Shown here: positions 1 to 8,206 of the stretch, piece by piece
Numbering within the stretch: the stretch's first letter is position 1
Layout: every line of letters starts with the position of its first letter
Assembly (NCBI GenBank): GCA_021738125.1
Contig: JAIPCR010000010.1
Location: 1 to 34,387 of the forward strand
Direction of reading: 5' to 3'
DNA length: 34,387 nucleotides
Origin: Sulfuritalea sp.
GTDB taxonomy: Bacteria; Pseudomonadota; Gammaproteobacteria; Burkholderiales; Methylophilaceae
The notes under the pieces: model-generated
Told to the model about the DNA's origin: nothing
The model's database searches: none
Seen by the model: the letters and a program-made list of their open reading frames with translations, nothing else
Made by a program: the position numbers and the translations under genes

Positions 1-98
1 CGCCTGCTGCAAAACCAGCACCTGCAGCAAAGCCTGCACCTGCAGCTAAACCGGTAGTAGCAAAAGAAGTTAGCAAAAAACCAACAAAACCAGAGTAG
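1..98 (+). CDS. C-terminal tail of an Ala/Pro/Lys-rich protein (5' truncated)
   Basis: Only the last 31 codons are present, read from base 3 to a TAG at 96-98. The peptide is built from a hexapeptide close to PAAKPA repeated three times (about 18 nt per unit), followed by a lysine-rich end finishing KKPTKPE. Such low-complexity tails are known from histone H1-like DNA-binding proteins and from the C-termini of phasins and other polyhydroxybutyrate-granule proteins. The phaA/phaB genes about 1 kb away make a phasin an attractive but unproven guess. The frame is supported by the regular repeat and by the terminator directly after the stop. The main domain lies outside the window, so no function can be assigned. 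Confidence 0.6.
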   Translation, partial: PAAKPAPAAKPAPAAKPVVAKEVSKKPTKPE

Positions 99-107
99 TT
101 CTACATA

Positions 108-158
108 GCGAAGTATTTAGAATAATCTATTGATTATCTGGATGCTTCGCTTTTTTTT
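108..158 (+). terminator. Rho-independent terminator after the partial Ala/Pro/Lys-rich gene
   Basis: GCGAAG at 108-113 pairs with CTTCGC at 145-150, and the stem can extend a few pairs further through a G-T wobble. It encloses an AT-rich loop and is followed at once by eight T residues (151-158). It starts 10 bases after the TAG stop, as expected for the end of that transcript. Confidence 0.8.
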
Positions 159-236
159 AGAATGACACCCTCCTAGCAATACCAACCCTCCCCCTTGCGC
201 TTAGTAGTAACTCGCATGCTATAGGCATTACATAAA

Positions 237-278
237 TAGTTTTTAAACTAGATTGCCGCCTATACTATTAAAGAGTAT
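237..278 (+). promoter_or_regulatory. Probable promoter/operator of the toxin-antitoxin pair
   Basis: Two inverted repeats lie just upstream of the toxin start. The first is TAGTTT/AAACTA at 237-250. The second is ATACT/AGTAT at 262-278, and its left arm overlaps a possible -10 element TATACT at 261-266. No good -35 was found. Type II antitoxins with a helix-turn-helix commonly autorepress by binding palindromes here, so these are reasonable operator candidates. This is inferred from position and symmetry only. Confidence 0.4.
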
Positions 279-287
279 GATTCACAC

Positions 288-602
288 ATGTTTACGGTGA
301 TTGAATCTAGCATTTTCATCAAATACGCTAAAGATGTATGGGCGGATGAAGAGCGTATTGAATTTATTAATTGGATAGCGATTAATCCGTTAGCTGGGGA
401 TGTCATCCCTAATAGCGGTGGATGCCGCAAAGTTCGTTGGTCTCGCCGAGGCGTAGGTAAACGAGGTGGCACTCGCATTATTTACTTTAATCAACTGGAA
501 GTTGGGAAAATTGGCTTATTGATTGTTTACTCAAAGTCTAAATTTGATAATTTACCCGCTGAATTTTTGGTGCAACTAAAAAAGGAATTTAATCATGACT
601 AA
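288..602 (+). CDS. higB: HigB-type toxin, RelE/ParE family
   Basis: A 104-residue basic protein of the RelE/HigB ribosome-dependent mRNA endonuclease superfamily. Recognisable elements are an N-terminal ESSIF segment, NPLAGDVIPNSGGCRKVRW (about 33-51) and GKRGGTRIIYF (about 57-67), then a YSKSKFDNL segment. This layout closely resembles the HigB-2 type of Vibrio cholerae: a GDVI-x-x-x-GG-x-RK-x-R core followed by GKRGG-x-RIIY. Such toxins cleave translated mRNAs and slow growth when the antitoxin is lost. The gene comes before its antitoxin, the reverse of relBE but typical of higBA, and overlaps it by 8 bases. The ATG at 288 lacks a strong ribosome binding site. The reading frame appears intact. 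Confidence 0.88.
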   Translation: MFTVIESSIFIKYAKDVWADEERIEFINWIAINPLAGDVIPNSGGCRKVRWSRRGVGKRGGTRIIYFNQLEVGKIGLLIVYSKSKFDNLPAEFLVQLKKEFNHD

Positions 603-885
603 AGATCTTGAAATGGAAAAATTTAAAGCTGACTTATTAGCTTCCGCACGTGAATTAAAATCAGGCAAAGCAGCGCGTGTCACTCAAGTGGCTATACCTG
701 AAGTAGTCAGTGTTCGCAACAGTATGGCACTTTCACAAAGCCAGTTTTCCAACTTGCTAGGTGTCTCTATTCGTACATTACAAGGCTGGGAGCAAGGTCG
801 AATTATTCCATCAGGTGCGGCTAGAACATTAATTACTGTAGCTACCAAGCATCCAGAAGTATTGCGCGAATTACTAGTCGCATAG
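595..885 (+). CDS. higA: HigA-type antitoxin, XRE-family helix-turn-helix
   Basis: A 96-residue protein with a C-terminal XRE/Cro-like helix-turn-helix at about residues 45-70 (LSQSQFSNLLGVSIRTLQGW, then EQGR). It is followed by PSGAARTL and a HPEVLRELL tail, the pattern seen in HigA-2/NadS-like antitoxins. The first 35 residues, lacking obvious DNA-binding features, probably wrap the toxin. The ATG at 595 lies inside the end of higB, with AAAGGA at 581-586 eight bases upstream, so translation is likely coupled. The expected role is to neutralise HigB and, alone or as a complex, to repress the promoter near 237-278. Confidence 0.88.
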   Translation: MTKDLEMEKFKADLLASARELKSGKAARVTQVAIPEVVSVRNSMALSQSQFSNLLGVSIRTLQGWEQGRIIPSGAARTLITVATKHPEVLRELLVA

Positions 886-1003
886 GGGCCGGTCAGGACA
901 TTCGACCAATCATCCACCAGGCGCTTTGAGAAAATAGATAGCCCAATACCTAGCGCTATTTATAGCGCATAAGAATTACTAGAAGTGAAAAATTTGGATG
1001 GAT

Positions 1004-1041
1004 AAATCAAAAACTGCGGTCAGCAAAGTATTGCTGACCGC
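1004..1041 (-). terminator. Rho-independent terminator of the phaA-phaB operon
   Basis: A perfect 11-bp stem, GCGGTCAGCAA (1016-1026) pairing with TTGCTGACCGC (1031-1041), closes a 4-base loop. Reading on the minus strand, the stem is followed by AGTTTTTGATTT (1015 down to 1004). It begins 10 bases beyond the phaB stop. Confidence 0.85.
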
Positions 1042-1050
1042 AATGACCTG

Positions 1051-1794
1051 CTAGCACATGTGTTGACCGCCATTGATAGCGATATTAGCGCCGGTAATAA
1101 AAGCTGCATCGTCTGAAGCTAGATAAGACACCAACTTAGCAATTTCTTCTGGCTTACCTAAACGACCGACTGGAATACCTGAAACAATCTGATCACGCAC
1201 TTCTTGCTTGATCGCCATGACCATTTCTGTACCAATATAACCCGGTGAAATGGTATTAACGGTAATGCCTTTAGCCGCAGTTTCTTGCGCCACGGCTTTA
1301 GTAAAACCATGCATCCCTGCTTTTGCGGCAGAGTAATTGGCTTGGCCGAACTGGCCTTTTTGACCATTAATCGACGACATATTAATAACACGGCCCCAGC
1401 CCGCTGCCAACATATCATCAATCACTTGGCGCGTTACATTAAACACACTGTTTAGGTTAATGTTTAGCACGTCCATCCAGTTTTCTAATGGCATTTTTTT
1501 GAACATACCATCTTTAGTAATGCCTGCATTATTCACTAGCACGCTTACTGGGCCTACATCAGCTTTCACTTTAGCAATCATTGCCACGCATGATTCATAA
1601 TTTGACACATCGCCCATAGCAATATGCATATCACGGCCTGCGGCACGTTCAGAAGCCAACCAGGCTTGCGCCTTTTCTTCTTCCGGCGCTATGTAGTTGG
1701 CCACAACAGTAAAACCATCGGCCGCTAGCTGTCTGCAAATGCAGCTACCAATACCACCTGTACCACCTGTTACTAATGCAATACGTTTACTCAT
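1051..1794 (-). CDS. phaB: Acetoacetyl-CoA reductase (NADPH), PhaB
   Basis: A 247-residue short-chain dehydrogenase/reductase that reduces acetoacetyl-CoA to (R)-3-hydroxybutyryl-CoA, the monomer precursor for polyhydroxybutyrate. Visible features are the Rossmann motif TGGTGGIG (9-16), NNAG (88-91), and the PhaB hallmark stretch MSSINGQKGQFGQANYSAAK containing the active-site Ser140/141, Tyr154 and Lys158. The C-terminus is INGGQHM-C, as in PhaB and unlike FabG, which is the main alternative. An AAGGGGAAC-like ribosome binding site precedes the ATG. It lies 51 bases downstream of phaA on the same strand and is followed by a strong terminator, so phaA-phaB form one transcript. No PHA synthase (phaC) is present in this window. 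Confidence 0.95.
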   Translation of the reverse strand: MSKRIALVTGGTGGIGSCICRQLAADGFTVVANYIAPEEEKAQAWLASERAAGRDMHIAMGDVSNYESCVAMIAKVKADVGPVSVLVNNAGITKDGMFKKMPLENWMDVLNINLNSVFNVTRQVIDDMLAAGWGRVINMSSINGQKGQFGQANYSAAKAGMHGFTKAVAQETAAKGITVNTISPGYIGTEMVMAIKQEVRDQIVSGIPVGRLGKPEEIAKLVSYLASDDAAFITGANIAINGGQHMC

Positions 1795-1845
1795 GTTGTT
1801 CCCCTTGATCTTTTATTCAGTTAATTCGTTTTATTTGAAAATTGC

Positions 1846-3021
1846 TTATCTCTCAACCGCAAGCGCCACACCCATGCCGCCGCCAATACAAAGCGATGTC
1901 AGGCCTTTTTTAGCATCTCTGCGTTGCATTTCGTGTAACAAAGTCACCAATACACGTGCACCACTTGCCCCAATTGGGTGGCCAATGGCAATCGCGCCGC
2001 CGTTTACGTTGACCTTAGTGGTATCCCACGCTAAATCACGATTCACCGCAATGGCTTGTGCTGCAAACGCTTCATTAATTTCTAATAAATCTAAATCTTT
2101 TACACCCCATCCTGCAATTTCAAGGCAACGTTTGCTGGCAGAGATTGGGCCAACACCCATAATGCTAGGGTCTAAACCAGTAGATGCGTAAGCCTTAATA
2201 GTCGCTAATGGTTTTAGCCCAAGCGCCTTAGCTTTACTTGCTGACATCAGCATGACCATCGCCGCACCATCATTAATACCAGAGGCATTACCGGCTGTGA
2301 CTGTGCCTTCTTTGTCAAAAGCCGGGCGTAGGCCAGCTAACATCTCAAGGGTAGTGCCGTGGCGTGGATACTCATCGGCATCCACTATGGTGTCACCTTT
2401 TTTACTTGCAATGGTAAACGGCACGATTTCATCGGCAAACTTATTGGCTTTTTGAGCGGCTTCAGCTTTGTTCTGAGAAGCACAGGCGAATTCATCTTGG
2501 TCTTGGCGAGTGATGCTATATTTTTTTGCTACGTTCTCTGCCGTCACACCCATGTGATAGTTGTTATAAACATCCCATAGGCCATCGACGATCATGCTGT
2601 CGACTAGCTTGCCATCGCCCATGCGCAAACCATTACGTGAGCCATTTAGTACGTGAGGCGATGAACTCATGCTTTCTTGCCCACCTGCAATGACAATCTC
2701 AGCATCGCCACTTTTAATGGCTTGTGCGCCCAACATCACTGCTTTAAGGCTAGAGCCACACACCATATTAATAGTTAACGCTGGCACTTCTTTAGGTAAA
2801 CCTGCTTTTATTACAGATTGACGTGCAGGGTTTTGACCTACTCCCGCGGTTAACACTTGACCTAAAATGACCTCATCTACTTGGTCGCCCGCTACGCCAG
2901 TACTTGCGAGTAAGCTGCGTATAACTGTTGCCCCTAAGTCTGCGGCAGATATGTTATTAAATGCGCCGCCAAACTTTCCTACGGCAGTTCTTTTTGCTGC
3001 AACAATCACTACGCTTTCCAT
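1846..3021 (-). CDS. phaA: Acetyl-CoA acetyltransferase (beta-ketothiolase), PhaA
   Basis: A 391-residue biosynthetic thiolase that condenses two acetyl-CoA to acetoacetyl-CoA in the cytoplasm. The acylated cysteine is Cys88 in [10 protein letters not shown]. The catalytic His348 is in [10 protein letters not shown] and the second cysteine, Cys378, is in CIGGGMG. Length and motif spacing match PhaA/AtoB thiolases throughout. The usual CGSG is CGSS here, a minor change. A ribosome binding site (AAGGG, complement of about 3029-3033) stands 7 bases before the ATG. It is the first gene of the phaA-phaB operon, with a palindrome-bearing promoter upstream. AtoB in a degradative role is possible, but pairing with phaB favours polyhydroxybutyrate synthesis. 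Confidence 0.95.
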   Translation of the reverse strand: MESVVIVAAKRTAVGKFGGAFNNISAADLGATVIRSLLASTGVAGDQVDEVILGQVLTAGVGQNPARQSVIKAGLPKEVPALTINMVCGSSLKAVMLGAQAIKSGDAEIVIAGGQESMSSSPHVLNGSRNGLRMGDGKLVDSMIVDGLWDVYNNYHMGVTAENVAKKYSITRQDQDEFACASQNKAEAAQKANKFADEIVPFTIASKKGDTIVDADEYPRHGTTLEMLAGLRPAFDKEGTVTAGNASGINDGAAMVMLMSASKAKALGLKPLATIKAYASTGLDPSIMGVGPISASKRCLEIAGWGVKDLDLLEINEAFAAQAIAVNRDLAWDTTKVNVNGGAIAIGHPIGASGARVLVTLLHEMQRRDAKKGLTSLCIGGGMGVALAVER

Positions 3022-3120
3022 AATTTTTCCCTTAGATTTTCTAAATTGGTTTTTTACGAAATCATACTCACTAGGTTACAGTCAGATTTATAACATAGCA
3101 TTATTTAATAGTCTAGTGTT

Positions 3121-3156
3121 TTATGTCTTATATAAGACATAAGATTTTAATGGCAA
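3121..3156 (-). promoter_or_regulatory. phaA promoter with a perfect 22-bp palindrome (operator candidate)
   Basis: On the minus strand a possible -35 TTGCCA (complement of 3151-3156) and -10 TATAAG (complement of 3127-3132) are 18 bases apart, about 100 bases upstream of the phaA start. A perfect dyad occupies 3121-3142, with half-site TTATGTCTTAT and its exact complement. It covers the -10 and part of the spacer. The placement suggests a dimeric repressor blocks RNA polymerase here. The regulator cannot be named from the site. The palindrome is certain; promoter and operator function are inferred. Confidence 0.55.
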
Positions 3157-3170
3157 TAAACTGACGGGTT

Positions 3171-4067
3171 TTATTGTGTGCGTTTGTAGTTGCTGCCGAA
3201 GAACTCCATCATCATAAAATCCTCCAGGCCGGCATTATCTTCTGGGCGCGCTGACTGAACTACGACGCGGGCTAGGCGCTGTGAATCCCAATTAAAATCA
3301 CCCTGATAATGCTGCCGTATCAACCAAATCATTTTTCTAATCATCACCAACCTCACATCTTGCCCAACGCCTGCTTCTACTTCAAAAGACTCTCGCCTCG
3401 CATTGCTATAATCATTGGTCCAGCCTCTAAATGCAAAAGCTGCATGCCGACTACTTAAGCTGGTAATTTCAAATATGCCATTGGTGCCATTTTTAAAATT
3501 GTTTTTAATTCTTTCTTCTCGCACCTGCTCGGCAGACGGGCCTATTTCTCGCGCCACCGCTTCGGCATTTTGTTTGGCCGCATCGGCTTCTGATGCCTGC
3601 CGCTGGGCGCGTTTGGCATTCATATAAGCCATCATATCAACCGGTTGCTCTTTTATTGGCGCTGTTTCTGAGCTAGGCGCTGGCGTGGCAATCACGTCCG
3701 GCACACTAAAAGAGGGTTTGGCATTTGTATTAGGTTTTTGCGTGATGACTTTTGGTTTAACTTTTACGGGTTTAGGTAAAGGCTTTTCTGGCTCGGGTGG
3801 CGGCTCTACAATTTGAGGGCGAACTGGTGGCGCTAAACTCACCTCGATTGTGGTTGGTGGTGCTAATGAACTTTTATCTACCTGCAACTGCGGTAAAGCC
3901 AAAAATAGCACAAACGCATGTACCACGAGTGAAAAAATAATCGCAATTAAAGTATTGCGATTAATGTGGATGCGTATCAGCACATCGCGACCATGCCATC
4001 GCGCAGGCGATTTCTGCAAAAACTCCTCAAACGTTTGATGGCCTAATTGATGTGTTTCTATAGCCAA
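3171..4067 (-). CDS. TonB-like membrane protein with unrecognised C-terminal domain
   Basis: A 298-residue protein with a single predicted transmembrane helix at about 39-57, then a Pro/Lys-rich stretch at about 69-111 (APPTTIEV, EPPPEPEKPLPKPVKVKPK) that would span the periplasm. The helix carries SLVVH (Ser46, His50), the S-x-x-x-H spacing that TonB uses to couple to ExbB/ExbD. Residues about 155-185 are Ala/Lys/Glu-rich and probably helical. The last 100 residues contain aromatic and basic patches (FRGWTNDY, MIWLIRQHYQGDFNW) and do not look like the usual TonB C-terminal domain. The start is a TTG abutting the hrpA stop, with GGGGT about 7 bases upstream, implying coupled translation. It may be a TonB/TolA-like energy transducer, but its partner is unknown. 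Confidence 0.7.
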   Translation of the reverse strand: MAIETHQLGHQTFEEFLQKSPARWHGRDVLIRIHINRNTLIAIIFSLVVHAFVLFLALPQLQVDKSSLAPPTTIEVSLAPPVRPQIVEPPPEPEKPLPKPVKVKPKVITQKPNTNAKPSFSVPDVIATPAPSSETAPIKEQPVDMMAYMNAKRAQRQASEADAAKQNAEAVAREIGPSAEQVREERIKNNFKNGTNGIFEITSLSSRHAAFAFRGWTNDYSNARRESFEVEAGVGQDVRLVMIRKMIWLIRQHYQGDFNWDSQRLARVVVQSARPEDNAGLEDFMMMEFFGSNYKRTQ

Positions 4068-7000
4068 TTAATACCCCATATCTGTCCAAGTTTTCTCTAA
4101 GCGCTTAATAGAGATTGGAAATGGCGTTTTAAGCTCTTGTGCAAATAATGACACGCGTAATTCTTCTATTAACCAGCGGTAGTCTTGCAATGGCTGTGGA
4201 ATATCAAGGTGTGCCTGATTGAGTGCGCTGATTTTATCTTGCCATTTTTGCCACAGCAATCCTACGCTTGCTGCGTTCTTACCGTCACGGTCTGGGTTGG
4301 CAGGCTGCTTATCTATACGTAAACGCAGTGCTTTTAAATAGCGCGGCACATGTTGTAATTGCTCCCACGGCGTTTGGCTAAAGCAGTTTTTATAAACAAG
4401 TAAACTTATTTGCTGTTCTAAATCACGTTTCAATCGATTCACTGTCGCTGGCATTTTAGCCTGTTGCGCTATGAGCAATTGATATTCTGTGGCTATGGTT
4501 TGCGCTTGTCTGGCCACCGCCTGACTTACCGCAGGCAAACGCGTACGGGCACGCGCTTTTAACTTCATAAAATCGGCATTGGTGCGAGGTAAGTCATCTT
4601 CACCAATAAAAGCGCGGTCTGCAATGGTGACAATTAAATCTTCGCGTAAATCTTCAGGCGACACGACGTTACGCAAAATGAGCGCGTACTGATTAAAGTT
4701 AGGTAAACTTTTCTCTAGTTGTTTTACTTGCTCTTTAAGCTCAAAACGCATCAATCGGCACACGCCTTTGCGATGGCTTATATTCGCTTCTGATTCAGTA
4801 TCAAACAACTTCACAGAAATACTGTCTTTGTCATCTTCTAGCGCAGGATAGCCAGTAATTTGTCTACCCTCGCGCTCAAAACTGAGTGTGGTTGGCAAAT
4901 CACCAAAATCCCACTGTTTTAAACCGGTTTTTTCAATGTCTGGTGATGTGTTTCTAAAGGTGAGTTGGGCAGCAGAACCCAATTGTTTCTTAAGTGCATT
5001 CCAATCGCGTCCCATGGCTAGCTCTCGTCCAGCATCATCGACTACACTAAAATTCATTAGCAAATGTGCAGGCGTTTCTTCGGTCCAATCTTCTGCCGAA
5101 ATTTTTAAGGTAGTAACACGCTGAATATGCGCCGCTAACACTTGCTTAATCAAGCCTTCGCCAATATTGGTTTGCTCTAAGAATACCGTGACAAATTCAG
5201 GCACCGGTACGCACACTCGACGGAAAGACTTAGGCAAAGCTTTAATTAAATACGTCAGCTTTTCACGCAGCATACCTGGCACTAACCATTCTGTCTGCGC
5301 ATAATTAAGTTGATTTAACAAAGCTAATGGCACGGTAGCCGTTACGCCATCAAGGATATGGCCGGGTTCAAAACGATATTTAAGCGGAACCTCAACCCCA
5401 TCTAACAGCATCTTCTCAGGAAACTGCACAGCGGTAATGGCATCAGCCCCATGACGCATTAAGTCATCACGCGTTAAATACAATAATTTTGGATTAGCTT
5501 TTTCTGCGCCTTCTCGCCATTTTTCAAAGCTTGCCGCCTGAAAAATATCCGCCGGTATTTTGCTGTCGTAAAATGCAAATAACTGATGTTCATCTACCAA
5601 CACGTCTTGGCGACGCGCTTTATGCTCCAACTCTTCAACCTCAGCAATTAAGCGTTCGTTCGCGATAAAAAATGGTGCTCGGGTATCAAAATCACCATTC
5701 GCTAAGGCTTCACGAATAAATATCTCACGCGATTGTTTAGGGTCTATCGGCCCAAAATGCACACGACGTTTAGGAATAATCGTTAAGCCATACAAAGACA
5801 CGCGCTCCCACGCGTTCACCATGCCCATTTTTCTATCCCAGCGCGGGTCAGAATATTGACTTTCGGTTAAGCCTCGCGCTAAGGGTTCTATCCAATCAGG
5901 TTCAATCTTTGCAACACAGCGCGCATAAAGCTTACTGGTATCGACCAGTTCTGCTGCAATCACCCATTTTGGGCGCGTCTTTTTAAGCGCAGAACCGGGT
6001 GCTACAAAAAAGCGTATGCCACGTGCCCCTGCGTAGGAATCATTATCGCCATCTTTAAAACCAATATTACCGAGTAAACCAGCTAACAAAGCTTTATGAA
6101 TCTGATCGAAGCTCGCTTCTTTTTCATTCAGCTTAAAATCCATCTCGTCAGTAATTTGTTTAATTTGCCCATGTAGTTCACGCCACTCTTTTAAGCGTAA
6201 AAATGATAGAAAATTACTGTGGCACTGGTTTAATAAATCTTTATTAGACTTTTTAGTTTTTAGTGCATTGTCAAAAAAGTCCCACAGCTTGAGATAACTC
6301 ATAAAGTCTGAGCCTTCTCCGGCAAACTTAGCATGTGCATTATCGGCGGCTTCACGCTTATCCATCGGCCTTTCGCGTGGGTCTTGTATGCTCAATACGC
6401 TAGCAATAATCAATATTTCCGCCAGGCAACTTTCACGTTTAGCGGCTAAAATCATACGGCCTACACGTGGGTCTAGTGGTAACTTGGCAAGTTGCAAGCC
6501 GATTTCGGTGATTTGACGGCGACTATCGACCGCACCCAGCTCTTGCAATAACTGATAACCATCCGTGATTAATCGACTGCTGGGCGCTTCAATAAAGGGA
6601 AAGTCATTGATATCGCCTAAGCGTAAGGCCGCCATGCGTAATATGACACTGGCAAGTGAACTACGTAAAATCTCCGGCTCGGTAAATTCTGGGCGGCCAT
6701 CAAAGTCTTGCTCTGAATACAATCTCACGCAAATACCATTAGAGACACGACCACATCGACCGGCACGCTGCTTAGCTGCTGCTTGGCTAATCTTTTCTAT
6801 CTGCAACTGCTCGACTTTGGCGCGCGTGCTATAGCGGTTCATCCTTGCCAAACCAGCATCAATCACATATTTAATGCCTAGAACGGTGAGTGACGTTTCT
6901 GCAACATTGGTCGCCAATACGATACGACGGGTGGAGTGGCTTTTAAATATTTTCTGCTGATCTTCAATACTTAAACGCGCAAACAGTGGCAACACTTCAA

Positions 7001-8135
7001 TATGTTTAAGTTTGGTTGATCGCCCTTGATATTTACGGAGATGCTCGGCCGTATCGCGAATTTCACGCTCACCTGGCAAAAATACCAAAATATCGCCATC
7101 ACCTTGCCGCAACAAATCATCGGCGGCATCTAATATGGCTTCTTCAATCGCCTCTTCTTCGTCATCTTCTTCTAGCCAGCGCGCCTCAGTTTTAGCTTTT
7201 CTGGCAATACCAAAGATAGTGTCATCATCCAAATCAAACTGCGCATTATCAGCTTCAGCGATTTCTCTAGCGCGAAAACCTGCTTTACCTAATGGGCGAT
7301 AACGCACTTCAACGGGGTAAGTGCGCCCTGAAACCTCAATCACAGGTGCGCCATTAAAATGATTAGAAAATCTATCTGCATCAATCGTTGCAGAAGTCAC
7401 AATAATTTTTAAATCAGGGCGTTTGGGTAGTAACTGCTTGAGGTAGCCAAGTAGAAAATCAATATTTAAGCTACGCTCATGCGCCTCATCGATAATGATG
7501 GTGTCATAAGCATTAAGAAACTTATCGCCTTGTGTTTCTGCCAGCAAAATACCATCTGTCATCAGCTTGATATAGCTCGACTCTGTCAGCTTATCGTTAA
7601 AGCGCACCTTATAGCCGACCACCTCACCAAGCGGACTCTGCAATTCTTGCGCAATGCGTGTTGCAACTGAGCGCGCGGCAATTCGGCGTGGCTGGGTGTG
7701 ACCAATCAAACCTGAAACACCACGACCCAATTCAAGACAAATTTTAGGAATTTGTGTGGTTTTACCTGACCCCGTTTCACCACAAATAATCACCACTTGG
7801 TGGTTGGTAATCGCGGCGGCAATTTCATCCTTTTTGCCAGATACGGGTAATTCAGGCGGGTATTCAGGCTTAGGTAAATGCGTGTATCTAGCGGTAAACT
7901 TTTGTTGAGGTGTGCGTATTTTTTGTGAGATTTCGTTAAGCAAACGCTGCGCTTTTATGGCAGATTTATCGTCTGTTAACTTTTGACTTTCCAATGCCTC
8001 TCTTAATTTGCGACGCAATACAAAGCGGTCCGCTATCATGCAAGTTTGTAGCGCAGATTCTAAAGTGGCTGACGTTAGCACTTTAGACTTAAGGTTTTCA
8101 GGCGGACTTAGATTCATATGCGGGCATTTTAACAT
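4068..8135 (-). CDS. hrpA: ATP-dependent RNA helicase HrpA (DEAH box)
   Basis: A 1355-residue DEAH-box RNA helicase, close in length to bacterial HrpA (about 1300). Walker A GETGSGKT is at 119-126, DEAH at 216-219, SAT at 248-250, and motif VI QRAGRCGR at 456-463. These are followed by the helicase-associated region and a long C-terminal half typical of HrpA. A short very acidic stretch at about 321-340 (EEDDEEEAIEEA) lies between the two RecA-like domains. In E. coli HrpA is linked to mRNA processing and rescue of stalled ribosomes. The start may be the ATG at 8135 or the in-frame ATG at 8117; neither has a strong ribosome binding site. It lies 71 bases downstream of glnE and directly precedes the TonB-like gene. 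Confidence 0.96.
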   Translation of the reverse strand: MLKCPHMNLSPPENLKSKVLTSATLESALQTCMIADRFVLRRKLREALESQKLTDDKSAIKAQRLLNEISQKIRTPQQKFTARYTHLPKPEYPPELPVSGKKDEIAAAITNHQVVIICGETGSGKTTQIPKICLELGRGVSGLIGHTQPRRIAARSVATRIAQELQSPLGEVVGYKVRFNDKLTESSYIKLMTDGILLAETQGDKFLNAYDTIIIDEAHERSLNIDFLLGYLKQLLPKRPDLKIIVTSATIDADRFSNHFNGAPVIEVSGRTYPVEVRYRPLGKAGFRAREIAEADNAQFDLDDDTIFGIARKAKTEARWLEEDDEEEAIEEAILDAADDLLRQGDGDILVFLPGEREIRDTAEHLRKYQGRSTKLKHIEVLPLFARLSIEDQQKIFKSHSTRRIVLATNVAETSLTVLGIKYVIDAGLARMNRYSTRAKVEQLQIEKISQAAAKQRAGRCGRVSNGICVRLYSEQDFDGRPEFTEPEILRSSLASVILRMAALRLGDINDFPFIEAPSSRLITDGYQLLQELGAVDSRRQITEIGLQLAKLPLDPRVGRMILAAKRESCLAEILIIASVLSIQDPRERPMDKREAADNAHAKFAGEGSDFMSYLKLWDFFDNALKTKKSNKDLLNQCHSNFLSFLRLKEWRELHGQIKQITDEMDFKLNEKEASFDQIHKALLAGLLGNIGFKDGDNDSYAGARGIRFFVAPGSALKKTRPKWVIAAELVDTSKLYARCVAKIEPDWIEPLARGLTESQYSDPRWDRKMGMVNAWERVSLYGLTIIPKRRVHFGPIDPKQSREIFIREALANGDFDTRAPFFIANERLIAEVEELEHKARRQDVLVDEHQLFAFYDSKIPADIFQAASFEKWREGAEKANPKLLYLTRDDLMRHGADAITAVQFPEKMLLDGVEVPLKYRFEPGHILDGVTATVPLALLNQLNYAQTEWLVPGMLREKLTYLIKALPKSFRRVCVPVPEFVTVFLEQTNIGEGLIKQVLAAHIQRVTTLKISAEDWTEETPAHLLMNFSVVDDAGRELAMGRDWNALKKQLGSAAQLTFRNTSPDIEKTGLKQWDFGDLPTTLSFEREGRQITGYPALEDDKDSISVKLFDTESEANISHRKGVCRLMRFELKEQVKQLEKSLPNFNQYALILRNVVSPEDLREDLIVTIADRAFIGEDDLPRTNADFMKLKARARTRLPAVSQAVARQAQTIATEYQLLIAQQAKMPATVNRLKRDLEQQISLLVYKNCFSQTPWEQLQHVPRYLKALRLRIDKQPANPDRDGKNAASVGLLWQKWQDKISALNQAHLDIPQPLQDYRWLIEELRVSLFAQELKTPFPISIKRLEKTWTDMGY

Positions 8136-8206
8136 GCCGACGTTGTTGCTTTGCTTACTGGATTAAAACTAGCTAAAGTCGCAATCAATCATTGTGCTCA
8201 GCCTCG

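Noticed and set aside
953..968. Small inverted repeat GCGCTA/TAGCGC after the antitoxin
   Set aside because: The stem is short and no T-run follows on the plus strand, so I do not call it a terminator for higBA.
1697..2191. Plus-strand open frame of 164 codons across phaB/phaA
   Set aside because: It overlaps two well-supported genes on the other strand and resembles no known protein; treated as a composition artefact.
3154..3176. CAATAAA/TTTATTG inverted repeat at the end of the TonB-like gene
   Set aside because: It overlaps the stop codon, is AT-rich with a 9-base loop and lacks a T-tract; too weak for a terminator call.
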